From CAZRDB01 sp964598695 (GTDB lineage: Bacteria; Armatimonadota; Zipacnadia; UBA1398), in NCBI GenBank assembly GCA_964598695.1, contig CAZRDB010000143.1, forward strand, positions 1 to 13,509: DNA of 13,509 nucleotides, read 5' to 3'. The notes under the pieces were generated by a model that saw only the letters and a program-made list of their open reading frames with translations, ran no database searches and had not been told where the DNA came from. Made by a program: the position numbers and the translations under genes. This document shows positions 1-8,179 of the stretch, one piece after another (position 1 is the first letter of the stretch; every line of letters begins with the position of its first letter).

Positions 1-1080
1 CTCGCACGATGCACGCTCGCGGGCGAGCGCGTCCACCTCGGCCAGAAGCGCGGCGAGCATCTCCGGGGCGGGGACGCGGCGCACCACCTCGCCCCGCCGG
101 CTGATGACTCCCCCACCCTCCTCGGCGCACAGGGCCACGTCGGCCTCGCGGGCCTCGCCCGGGCCGTTCACGATACATCCCATCACGGCGACGGTGATCG
201 CCACGTCGCGGTCCTCGAGCGCCTCGGCCACCTGCTCGGTCAGCCCGACGAGGTCGACCCGGCAGCGCGCGCAGGTGGGGCAGGAGATCATCTCGATCCC
301 TCTGCGGCGCAGTCCGAGGGCGCGGAGGATCTCCCACGCGACGCGGACCTCCTCCTCGGGCGGGGCCGTGAGCGAGACGCGGAGCGTATCGCCGATCCCC
401 TCGCCGAGCAGGGCGGAGAGGGCCACGGCCGACTTCACGGTGCCGGTGCGGAGCGGGCCGGCCTCGGTCACCCCGAGGTGCAGCGGGAGATCGGTCTCGG
501 CCGCGAACAGGCGACACGCCTCGACCGTGCGCGGGACGTCCGAGGCCTTGAGCGCGACGACGAGGTCGCCGAAGCCGGCATCCTCCAGCAGCCGCACCTC
601 GGCCAGGGCACTCTCGACCATCGCCCGGGCCGTCGGTCCCCCGTGGCGCGCCAGGGCCTCGGACGAGAGGCTCCCTGCGTTCACGCCGACGCGGATCGGC
701 ACCCCGGCCGCACGCGCGGCATCGGCGACCCTGCGCACCGGACCGGCGCCGCCGATGTTGCCGGGGTTGATCCGGACCTTGGCCGCTCCCGCCTCGATGG
801 CCCGGACCGCGAGATCGGCGCTGAACTGGATGTCGGCGACCACCGGGAGCGGAGACGCCGCGACGATGCGGCGGAAGGGCCCGAGGCTGTTGCCGTTGGG
901 CACGGCGACGCGGACGATCTCACAGCCGGCGGCCCGCAGACGCTCGATCTGGGCCAGGCAGGCTTCGGGGTCGTCGGGGGCGGTATTGGTCATCGACTGC
1001 ACCGCGACGGGCGCCGCGCCGCCGACCTTCACCGCGCCCACGCGCACCTGCCGCGTCGGTCGTCTCGTGACGTCGGCCAT
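1..1080 (-). CDS. ispG: 4-hydroxy-3-methylbut-2-en-1-yl diphosphate synthase (IspG/GcpE), 3' end cut by window
   Basis: IspG is the cytosolic 4Fe-4S enzyme that reduces MEcPP to HMBPP, the penultimate MEP-pathway step. The 360 visible codons run open to base 1, so the C terminus is missing, probably only by a short stretch because many IspG proteins have 350-410 residues. The N-terminal barrel has the family-typical PVAVQSMTNT segment (about residues 24-33) and RINPGNIG. The cluster-binding C-terminal part shows SCPTC (C267, C270) and MGCIVNGPGE (C302, E309), matching the three cysteines and one glutamate that hold the cluster in known IspG proteins. The ATG lies 2 bases after the stop of the rseP-like gene, so the two are surely cotranscribed. 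No strong Shine-Dalgarno is seen, only a G-rich stretch inside the end of the upstream gene. Dxr of the same pathway is two genes upstream. Confidence 0.97.
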   Translation of the reverse strand, partial: MADVTRRPTRQVRVGAVKVGGAAPVAVQSMTNTAPDDPEACLAQIERLRAAGCEIVRVAVPNGNSLGPFRRIVAASPLPVVADIQFSADLAVRAIEAGAAKVRINPGNIGGAGPVRRVADAARAAGVPIRVGVNAGSLSSEALARHGGPTARAMVESALAEVRLLEDAGFGDLVVALKASDVPRTVEACRLFAAETDLPLHLGVTEAGPLRTGTVKSAVALSALLGEGIGDTLRVSLTAPPEEEVRVAWEILRALGLRRRGIEMISCPTCARCRVDLVGLTEQVAEALEDRDVAITVAVMGCIVNGPGEAREADVALCAEEGGGVISRRGEVVRRVPAPEMLAALLAEVDALARERASCE

Positions 1081-1082
1081 TG

Positions 1083-2909
1083 CTACCCGCCCCCGACGAT
1101 CCGCCCGATGTCCATCCAGGAGATGAACACGACGAAGACGAGGAGCAGCACCACGCCGGCGAGGTGGAACATGGCCTCCTTCTCCTTGTCGAACAGCTTC
1201 CCGCGCACGCCCTCGAGGAGAGTGAGCACCACGCGCGAGCCATCGAACATGGGGAAGGGCAGCAGATTCACGACCGCGAGGGTGACGTTGAGGTAGGCGA
1301 CCAGCGCCAGTAGCGGGTGCAGGCCCGCCTCCTGCGCGGCATGGACGCCCTGGACGATGGCGATGGGACCGCCGACGGTGCCCTTGACCCCGACCTGGCC
1401 CGTGACGAGCTGGCCGAGGAGGCGCAGCAGGGCGACGGTGTCGTCGCGGAGGCAACGGCCACTCGCCGCGAGGGACTCCCGCAGGCCGCGGGCCGGCGGC
1501 GCCTCGTAGGGCCGCTGCGACATCGAGACGCCGATCATCCCGCGCGCCTTGCTCTTGCCGAGGCCGTAGAGCGCCCGCTCCATGTTGCCGCCCGCGTCCT
1601 CGGGCTCCGGCACGGCCGTCACCGACATCGGCTGGCCGTCCCGCAGGATCTCGAGGCGGACCGGCCGTCCGGCACTGCGCGAGATCGCGCCGACGGCGAA
1701 GAGGTCGCGGCTGTAGACGACTCCATCGACCGAGCGGATGATGTCGCCGCGCTCGAGCCCGGCCGCCTCGGCGGGCCCCCCGGGCTTCACCATCTCGACG
1801 ATGGGCAGCGTGCCGGCCGAGTACGCGCTGACGACCACGGCGTAGATGACGAGCGCCAGCACGACGTTCATCGCCGCGCCGGCCACCAGCACGGCCGCAC
1901 GCGCCAGCGCCGGTCGGGCGTAGAAGCCCTCGGGGTCGTCGACCTCCTCGGGCACCATGCCGCGGATCCGGACGTAACCGCCGGCGGGGAGCAGCCGGAC
2001 GCTGTAGTCGGTCCCGCTCCGATGCCAGCCGAAGAGCTTCCGGCCGAAGCCGATCGCGAACTCGTCGACCCGCATCCGCATCGCCTTGGCCATCTGCATG
2101 TGGCCCAGCTCATGCACGGAGACCGCGACCCCGAGCGTCAGCACGATCGCCAGGGCGCTCCGCAAGAGGCTCCAGAGCTTGTCGGTCGGGTTCGCCCGCG
2201 AGGCGACCGGACCGACGACGTTGGAGGGCCGCGATTCGTTGGTCCCGTCGACAGCGGTCGCCCAGTAGTAGTAGGCGGTTCCGTCGGCGGCCTTGCGGTC
2301 GATGAAGCCCATCGAGCCGGAGGGCGCCTCGTCCACCGGCTCGCCCCCCTCGCCGGCGCCCGGCGGCGAGGTCGAGCGGTAGAGGGCGTACCGTACGACA
2401 TCCCTCGCGCCGTGGTTGTCGTCGTCGGAGAGGGCCTGGAACTCGATCGCGATCGCGCCGCCGGCGTCGTACGGCACGTCGATGGCGCTGCGGAGCGAGG
2501 GCGGCGCCGGGGCGGTCTCGTCCGCGTCGGTGCGGACCACGACCAGGCCCGCCAGGGAATCGATGCGCTGGCCCGTCGCGGGGTCCATCGGCGCAACCAC
2601 ATAGTCGACCCGCGCGCCCGCGGGGGCCTCACGGTCCGACCACTCGCACGCGCCCGAAACGGTCGCCGTCGGCTCCTCCGGCAACGGCCGCGGCCAGTCA
2701 TGGGTCTGGCGGTAGATCCCGTACGCGCTCGGCTCCACGCCTTCCGGCGCGGTCCACGTCAGGCGCACGACGCCCTCGCCGGCGTGGTACTCCCCGCGCA
2801 CCTCGATCGGCACGGGCCCCGGGCCGTTCGAGGAGCAGCCGCGGAGCAGAGCCGCCGGGAGCGCCAGGGCCAGGGCCGCGACCATCAACACCGGCTGTCG
2901 GCGTCTCAT
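1083..2909 (-). CDS. rseP: RseP-type site-2 intramembrane metalloprotease with exported N-terminal lipoprotein/Fn3 extension
   Basis: The protein has 608 residues from the chosen ATG, which overlaps the dxr stop as ATGA and has a GAGGGGG ribosome site (2917-2923) 7 bases away. Residues 1-25 look like a lipoprotein signal: an MRRR start, a hydrophobic core and LLRGC at 21-25, although Arg at -2 is atypical. Residues about 34-127 and 137-235 read as two fibronectin type III-like domains (VVRLTW...YGIYR; YYYWATAVDG...SRPSNVV). The S2P core follows: HELGH zinc motif at 266-270, LPAGGYVRI, one PDZ domain (about 368-432), GGPIAI at 513-518, and NLLPFPMFDG with the third zinc ligand D556. Membrane segments are likely near 250-272, 336-362, 533-551 and 582-600. 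RseP cleaves transmembrane substrates such as anti-sigma factors; no rseA-like substrate gene is visible here. The core is near certain; the function of the extension is unknown. Confidence 0.95.
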   Translation of the reverse strand: MRRRQPVLMVAALALALPAALLRGCSSNGPGPVPIEVRGEYHAGEGVVRLTWTAPEGVEPSAYGIYRQTHDWPRPLPEEPTATVSGACEWSDREAPAGARVDYVVAPMDPATGQRIDSLAGLVVVRTDADETAPAPPSLRSAIDVPYDAGGAIAIEFQALSDDDNHGARDVVRYALYRSTSPPGAGEGGEPVDEAPSGSMGFIDRKAADGTAYYYWATAVDGTNESRPSNVVGPVASRANPTDKLWSLLRSALAIVLTLGVAVSVHELGHMQMAKAMRMRVDEFAIGFGRKLFGWHRSGTDYSVRLLPAGGYVRIRGMVPEEVDDPEGFYARPALARAAVLVAGAAMNVVLALVIYAVVVSAYSAGTLPIVEMVKPGGPAEAAGLERGDIIRSVDGVVYSRDLFAVGAISRSAGRPVRLEILRDGQPMSVTAVPEPEDAGGNMERALYGLGKSKARGMIGVSMSQRPYEAPPARGLRESLAASGRCLRDDTVALLRLLGQLVTGQVGVKGTVGGPIAIVQGVHAAQEAGLHPLLALVAYLNVTLAVVNLLPFPMFDGSRVVLTLLEGVRGKLFDKEKEAMFHLAGVVLLLVFVVFISWMDIGRIVGGG

Positions 2910-4215
2910 GCCGACACCCCCTCGGCCGCGCCCGGGCCACACACGAAGGCGGTCGCCGCCGCGCGCGCCTCCCGGTCCACCCGCTCGACCTCCGCGAGAT
3001 CGGGGATCGACCGGTGGGCGACGGTCGCGAGGGCCGACTCCACGGCCCGCGNNNNNNNNNNCCGGGGCGCACCCCGGTCACCCCCCACGCCCCCCCGGGA
3101 TTAGGGGTTGTACCGGGGGGGGCGGGTGGGGGGGGCGTAAACACCGGCCGGGGGATCCCGCCGAACGCGATCCGCCCCTCCAGGAAGGCCGCGTTGGCGA
3201 TCTCGTTGGCCGCGTTCAGCACCGTGGGGGCCGAGCCCCCGGTCTCGGCGGCTTCGTAGGCGAGTCTCAAGCAGGGGAAGCGCACGGGATCAGGCTCCTC
3301 GAAAGTCAGCTCGCGTAGCGTTGTCCAGTCCAGATGGTCGAACGCGTTGGCCGGTCGGTCGGGCTCCAGCAGCGCGTACTGGATCGGCAGCCGCATGTCG
3401 GGCCGCCCGAGTTGCGCGAGCACCGAACCATCGACGAACTCCACCATGGAGTGGATGACGCTCTGCGGATGGATTACGACCCGGACCCGCGGGAGCGTCA
3501 GGCCGAAGAAGCGCATCGCCTCGATCACCTCGAGCCCCTTGTTCATCAGGGAAGCGGAGTCGACGGTGATCTTCGCGCCCATCTTCCAGGTCGGGTGGGC
3601 CAACGCTTGCTCGACCGAGGCGCCGGCGATCCGCTCGCCCGGCCAGGTGCGGAAGGGGCCACCGGAGCCGGTGAGCAGGAGCTGCTTGACGTCGCGCCCC
3701 TCGCGGCGGCCGCCCAGGCACTGCCACAGCGCCGAGATCTCCGAGTCGATCGGCGCCAGGCGCGCCCCGGAGCGCTTGGCCTCGGCCAGGATCAGCTCCC
3801 CCGCGGCCACGAGCGGCTCCTTGGTCGCGAAGGCGACGAGGCGCCCGGCCCGGATCGCGCCGAGCATCGGGCGGAGCCCGGCCAGGCCGGTGATGGCGAC
3901 GACATGGGCCTCGGCCGTGGGCCAGTCGCCCAGGGAAGCGACCGCTTCCCCGCCGACGCGGGTCTCGCAGAGGCCGGCCAGCTCGTGGGCGACGCGAGCC
4001 CCCGCCTCGGGGTCGGCCACGGCGACGACCTCGGGCCGCAGCGCGCGGGCCTGGGCGATGAGCCTCTCGGCATTGCGGCCGGCCGCGAGCGCGACCACAC
4101 GCAGGCGGTCGGGGTGGGCGCGTACCACATCGAGAGTCTGCTCGCCGATCGAGCCGGTGGAGCCGAGGACGGCCAGGCCCACCGGACCCGACCGGATCGG
4201 AGCCGTTGCGCTCAT
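2906..4215 (-). CDS. dxr: 1-deoxy-D-xylulose 5-phosphate reductoisomerase, interrupted by assembly gap
   Basis: Dxr makes MEP from DXP using NADPH, the committed MEP-pathway step. The reading frame from ATG 4215 is clean to about 3141 (about 358 residues, ending GRIAFGGIPR). It has the NADPH loop GSTGSIG (18-24), metal ligands D157 and E159, GSGGPFR, HPTWKMG (H207), NKGLEVIEA (E229) and HPQSVIHSMV (H249). After the gap and junk at about 3052-3140 the C-terminal 47 residues (RAVESALATV to GVSA) resume in another frame. Total length, about 405-410, fits the family (398 in E. coli), so little native sequence seems lost. I read this as one intact gene broken by the assembly, not a pseudogene. Odd points: DSEH is DSEI here (I160) and NKESLV is TKEPLV (131-136). 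The start lies 5 bases after the uppS stop. The end overlaps the next gene by 4 bases. Confidence 0.93.
3052..3061. other. Assembly gap (10 N)
   Basis: Ten undetermined bases inside dxr. The dxr frames on the two sides differ, and good homology stops on the right side only after about 80 bases of low-complexity sequence. The number 10 is probably a placeholder, not a measured length. Confidence 0.98.
3062..3140. repeat. G/C-homopolymer inverted repeat next to the gap, probably an assembly artefact
   Basis: This stretch is unlike the rest of the window: runs of 6-8 C, then two runs of 8 G (3115-3122 and 3128-3135). The arm CCCCCCACGCCCCCCCGG (3081-3098) is nearly the reverse complement of 3113-3135, with a 14-base loop (gattaggggttgta), giving a very stable imperfect hairpin. 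The plus strand also fits a G-quadruplex pattern (GGG, GGGG, G8, GGG, G8). Translated in the dxr frame it gives a Pro/Gly-rich string unlike any Dxr. It is either error-ridden contig-end sequence or a real fold that stopped sequencing; the interrupted essential gene favours the first. Confidence 0.7.
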
Positions 4216-4220
4216 GGGGC

Positions 4221-4943
4221 TCACCCCACCCCGCCCAGCACGCCGCCGAAGCGCCGCTCGCGCGTGGCGTAGGCCTCCAGCGCGCGGTCCAGCTCCTCCT
4301 CGGCGAATGCGGGCCACAGCGTGGGGGTGACGTAGATCTCGGTGTAGGCGAGCTGCCACAGCAGGAAGTTCGAGATCCGCATATCGCCGCCGGTGCGGAT
4401 CAGCAGGTCGGGGTCGGGGAGGCCGGCGGTGTAGAGCTTCCCGGCGAACAGCTCCTCGGTGATCTCCTCGGGCGCGAGCCGCCCGGCCTGGACCTCGGCA
4501 GCGAGCGCGCGGGCGGCATCGACGATCTCGGCGCGGCCGCCGTAGTTGACGGCCATGTTCAGGGTCAAGTCGCGGTGGTCGTCGGTGGCGTCGAGATGCC
4601 CGCGGATCGTCTCCTGGAGCGCCGCGGGGAGTTGGTCGACCCGACCGGAGACGCGCACGCGAACGCCGCGGCGGTGGAACTCGGCCAGCTCCTTGCGGAG
4701 CGTCCGCTCGATGAGCCCCATCAGGGAGCCGACTTCCTCCTGGGCCCGCTTCCAGTTCTCGGTCGAGAACATGTAGAGCGTCAGGACCTTGATGCCGCGA
4801 TCGGCGCAGGCGTAGCAGATCCGTCGGACGGTCGACGCGCCTTTCCGGTGGCCCGCCATGCGGGGCAGAAGGCGCTCACGCGCCCACCGCCCGTTGCCGT
4901 CCATGATGATCGCGACGTGTTGGGGGACCTTGGCGGGCTCCAC
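4221..4943 (-). CDS. uppS: Isoprenyl (undecaprenyl) diphosphate synthase
   Basis: This is a cis-prenyltransferase that extends farnesyl diphosphate with IPP to the long-chain carrier lipid for cell-wall synthesis. It is a soluble or membrane-associated enzyme. Signature segments are HVAIIMDGNGRWA near the N terminus (catalytic Asp), GHRKGA, FSTENWKR, and the C-terminal RTGGDMRISNFLLWQ with the conserved RxSNF core. I chose the GTG at 4943 (240 residues) because GGGAGG (4951-4956) lies 7 bases ahead of it. An in-frame GTG at 4973 would add 10 residues, only 5 bases after the frr stop, with a weaker ribosome site. It follows frr by 35 bases and precedes dxr by 5. The usual next gene in many genomes, cdsA, is missing. 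The final pathway product length cannot be read from sequence. Confidence 0.96.
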   Translation of the reverse strand: MEPAKVPQHVAIIMDGNGRWARERLLPRMAGHRKGASTVRRICYACADRGIKVLTLYMFSTENWKRAQEEVGSLMGLIERTLRKELAEFHRRGVRVRVSGRVDQLPAALQETIRGHLDATDDHRDLTLNMAVNYGGRAEIVDAARALAAEVQAGRLAPEEITEELFAGKLYTAGLPDPDLLIRTGGDMRISNFLLWQLAYTEIYVTPTLWPAFAEEELDRALEAYATRERRFGGVLGGVG

Positions 4944-4978
4944 CCGGCATCCTCCCGGTCGGCCACCGGGCACCGAGG

Positions 4979-5536
4979 CTAGACCTTCATGACCTCGGAT
5001 TCCTTCGCGTGGCCCATCTTGTCGATCTGCTCGCAGAAGTCGTCCGTGTGCTTCTGCACGTCGTGCTCGGCCCGCTTGAGGTCGTCCTCGGAGATCTCGC
5101 CGGCCTTCTCCATCTTCTTGAGCCGCTCGTTGGCCTCGCGGCGGGTGTTGCGGACGGCGACCTTGCCCTCTTCGACGATCTTCTTGACGCCCTTGACGAT
5201 CTCTTTGCGGGTCTCCTCCGTCAGCGCGGGGACCGGGATCCGGATCAGGCCGCCATCGCTCTGCGGGGTCATGCCGAGGTTGGCGGCGAGGATCGCTTTC
5301 TCGATCGCCTTGGCGAGGCTGCGGTCGTAGGGGGACACGACGAGAAGTCGGGGCTCGGGGGCGCTGACCATCGCCAGCTCCTGGAGCTTCATCTTCGAGC
5401 CGTAGGCCTCGACCTGGACCGAGTTCAGGGCCGAGGCGTTGGCCGTTCCGGTGCGAACCGTCGCGAGGCGGTCCCCGACCACGGCGACGGCGTGGCGCAT
5501 CCGCTCCTTGGCGTCGTCAACGATCTCCTTCTCCAT
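4979..5536 (-). CDS. frr: Ribosome recycling factor
   Basis: RRF works with EF-G to split post-termination ribosomes. The 185 residues match the family length and the two-domain layout: a helical start (KERMRHAVAVVGDRLATVRTG), the small beta domain (about 30-105, with VSPYDRSLAKAIEKAI and PQSDGGLIRIPVP), then the long helices (TEETRKEIVK, VRNTRREANE). The usual RTGRA element reads RTGTA here, losing a commonly conserved arginine. The ATG has AGGGAGG (5544-5550) 7 bases upstream, and its first 20 bases lie inside the end of pyrH, so translation is probably coupled. The pyrH-frr order is widely conserved in bacteria. Confidence 0.97.
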   Translation of the reverse strand: MEKEIVDDAKERMRHAVAVVGDRLATVRTGTANASALNSVQVEAYGSKMKLQELAMVSAPEPRLLVVSPYDRSLAKAIEKAILAANLGMTPQSDGGLIRIPVPALTEETRKEIVKGVKKIVEEGKVAVRNTRREANERLKKMEKAGEISEDDLKRAEHDVQKHTDDFCEQIDKMGHAKESEVMKV

Positions 5537-6245
5537 GGCGCGTCCTCCCTACGAATGTGCCGATCGACTCGCCGATCACGGCCCGGTAGATGTTCTCCGG
5601 GTCCTCGATGCTCAGGACGACGATCGGCAGGTTGCGGTCCTTCGCGAGCGCGAGGGCCGTGATGTCCATCACGCGCAGCTCTTTCGCGATCGCCTCTTCG
5701 TAGTCGATCGTGTCATAGCGCCGCGCGTCCGGGTTCACCCGAGGATCTGACTCGTAGACGCCGTCGACGTTCGTGCACTTGAGCACGACCTCGGCGCCGA
5801 CCTCGGCCGCGCGGAGGACGGCGGCCGTGTCGGTCGTGAAGAACGGGTTGCCGGTGCCGGCGGCGAAGATCACCACACGGCCCTTCTCGAGGTGGCGCTG
5901 AGCGCGCCGGCGGATGTAGGGCTCGGCGACCTCGCGCATCTCGATCGCGCTCTGTACACGCGTGAAGACCCCCATCCCCTCGAGGGTCTCCTGCAGGACG
6001 AGCGCGTTGATGACGGTGGCGACCATGCCGGCGTAGTCGGCGGTGGGCCGGTCGACCCCCTGCGTCGCGAACCACGCGCCACGCAGGATGTTCCCGGCCC
6101 CGACGACGACCGCGGTCTCGACGTTGAGTTGGGCGACCTTGGCCACGGCCTCGGCGATCCGGCGGACGGTGTCGTGGTCGATCCCGTAGCCGTTGCCTCC
6201 GCTGAAGGCCTCTCCCGAGAGCTTGAGGAGGACTCTCCGGTACAT
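5517..6245 (-). CDS. pyrH: UMP kinase (uridylate kinase)
   Basis: PyrH phosphorylates UMP to UDP with ATP. It belongs to the amino-acid kinase fold family and forms cytosolic hexamers. The 242 residues begin MYRRVLLKLSGEA, the family N-terminal phosphate-binding strand. They continue with VVGAGNILRG (GGGN-like loop), DYAGMVATVINAL, IFAAGTGNPFFTTDTAA (the hallmark UMP/ATP segment), and LKCTNVDGVYESDPR. The start has only a weak G-rich ribosome site (GAGCGG), but position and homology support it. It starts 26 bases after tsf and overlaps frr by 20 bases at its end. Such kinases are usually feedback-controlled by UTP and GTP; that is family knowledge, not visible here. Confidence 0.97.
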   Translation of the reverse strand: MYRRVLLKLSGEAFSGGNGYGIDHDTVRRIAEAVAKVAQLNVETAVVVGAGNILRGAWFATQGVDRPTADYAGMVATVINALVLQETLEGMGVFTRVQSAIEMREVAEPYIRRRAQRHLEKGRVVIFAAGTGNPFFTTDTAAVLRAAEVGAEVVLKCTNVDGVYESDPRVNPDARRYDTIDYEEAIAKELRVMDITALALAKDRNLPIVVLSIEDPENIYRAVIGESIGTFVGRTRHGEGDR

Positions 6246-6271
6246 CCGCCGCTCAACCCGCTTTCCGCTGA

Positions 6272-7183
<912 letters not shown>

Positions 7184-7220
7184 TGCGGGTCTTCTCCTCT
7201 TCCTCTACAGATGGCATCGC

Positions 7221-7239
7221 CGGGGCCGCGCGAGCCCCG
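7221..7239 (-). promoter_or_regulatory. Hairpin in the rpsB-tsf spacer
   Basis: CGGGGC (7221-7226) and GCCCCG (7234-7239) form a perfect 6-bp stem with a 7-base loop, between the rpsB stop and the tsf ribosome site. No U-run follows, so it is not an ordinary intrinsic terminator. It could tune the S2:EF-Ts ratio by pausing, RNA processing or protection of the upstream mRNA. Chance is possible in DNA this GC-rich. Confidence 0.35.
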
Positions 7240-7255
7240 CGGGTGGCGGTGGCTG

Positions 7256-8086
7256 CTACTCGGGGGTGTCGAGGGCTTCCTCGGCCGCACCCGACTCGGT
7301 GCCGCCGAAGGCCAGCGCGATCTCGGCGTCGGCCGCGGCCTCGAGCACGTCCTCGCTCGGCTCGGCGCCGCCCTCGTCCTCGATGCCGCCCTGGGTCTTC
7401 TCGCGGATCTGCTTGCCCTCGAGCGCGGCGTCCGCGACCATGTTGCAGATCAGGCGGATCGCGCGGATGGCGTCGTCGTTGCCCGGGATCGGGTAGCTGG
7501 CGTCATCGGGGTCGCAGTTGGTGTCGACGATGGCGACGATCGGGATCTCGAGCGACTTGCCCTCGAGGACCGCGATGTGCTCCTTCTTCAGGTCGACGAT
7601 GAAGATCAGGCTGGGCAGCCTGCCCATGTCCTTCACGCCGCTGAGGTAGCGCTCGAGCTTCTCGCGCTGCTTGAGGATGTTGAGGCGCTCGGCCTTGGGC
7701 AGACGGTCGAAGTCGCCCGTCGCCATGAGTTCCTCGTACTCGCGGAGCTTGCGGATCCGCTGGCGCATGGTGGTGATGTTGGTCAGCATGCCTCCCAGCC
7801 AGCGCTGGTTGACGTAGAACTGACCGGAACGCTCGGCGGCCGACTGGACCGACTCCTGGGCCTGCTTCTTGGTGCCGACGAAGAGGACCGAGCCGCCCTC
7901 GGCGACGGTGTCGCGGATCGCGGCGTAGGCTTCCTCGATCTTCACGAGGGTCTTGTGGAGGTCGACGATGTAGATCCCGTTGCGTCCGCCGTAGATATAG
8001 GGACGCATCTTGGGGTTCCAGCGGCGGGTCTGGTGGCCGAAATGGACTCCGGCCTCGAGCAGTTCCTTCATCGTGACGTGCGGCAT
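7256..8086 (-). CDS. rpsB: 30S ribosomal protein S2
   Basis: S2 is a late-binding protein of the small subunit that bridges head and body and helps S1 binding. The 276 residues include the S2 signatures: VTMKELLEAGVHFGHQTRRW, MRPYIYGGRNGIYIVDLHKT, FVGTKKQAQE, VNQRWLGGMLTN, and PIVAIVDTNCDPDDASYPIPGNDDA. After about residue 225 there is an acidic, Glu/Ala-rich tail of roughly 45 residues that makes it longer than the 241-residue E. coli protein. Such tails are common and variable. The ATG has GGTGAG (8092-8097) 5 bases ahead. It is the first gene of the minus-strand cluster and is preceded by a promoter and a structured leader. Confidence 0.98.
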   Translation of the reverse strand: MPHVTMKELLEAGVHFGHQTRRWNPKMRPYIYGGRNGIYIVDLHKTLVKIEEAYAAIRDTVAEGGSVLFVGTKKQAQESVQSAAERSGQFYVNQRWLGGMLTNITTMRQRIRKLREYEELMATGDFDRLPKAERLNILKQREKLERYLSGVKDMGRLPSLIFIVDLKKEHIAVLEGKSLEIPIVAIVDTNCDPDDASYPIPGNDDAIRAIRLICNMVADAALEGKQIREKTQGGIEDEGGAEPSEDVLEAAADAEIALAFGGTESGAAEEALDTPE

Positions 8087-8118
8087 GGACTCTCACCCCC
8101 GGGCATTCAGCCAGGATT

Positions 8119-8171
8119 TGCGCGCCGGTGCGCGCAGGGACGGGAGCGTCCGGAAGCGCAGTGCTTCCGAA
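8119..8171 (-). promoter_or_regulatory. Structured 5' leader of rpsB: two tandem hairpins
   Basis: In the transcript of the minus strand, TTCGGAAGC-ACTGC-GCTTCCGGA (8171-8149) pairs over 7 Watson-Crick base pairs plus a G-U and a U-A pair. Then TGCGCGC-ACCG-GCGCGCA (8136-8119) is a perfect 7-bp stem with a 4-base loop. The first hairpin begins within a few bases of the predicted transcription start; the second ends about 20 bases ahead of the ribosome site. Leaders of rpsB act in S2 autoregulation in several bacteria, so this is a candidate S2-binding element. I do not claim a match to a named RNA family. Confidence 0.5.
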
Positions 8172-8179
8172 GCGGACGT

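Noticed and set aside
1317..3104. Long plus-strand open frame antisense to the rseP-like gene and dxr
   Set aside because: It runs across the assembly gap and mirrors a well-supported gene. Its translation is Arg/Ala/Gly/Asp-rich with no motif, as expected for a shadow in high-GC DNA.
3097..3135. Functional G-quadruplex regulating dxr
   Set aside because: The motif is inside suspected artefact sequence that breaks the protein, so it cannot be trusted without reads.
2906..4215. dxr as a true frameshifted pseudogene
   Set aside because: The break coincides with N bases and junk sequence, both flanks are well conserved, and the operon neighbours are intact.
8160..8171. Short palindrome GCTTCCGAAGC as a separate operator
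   Set aside because: It overlaps the larger rpsB leader hairpin and would leave a loop of only 3 bases; the larger stem explains it better.
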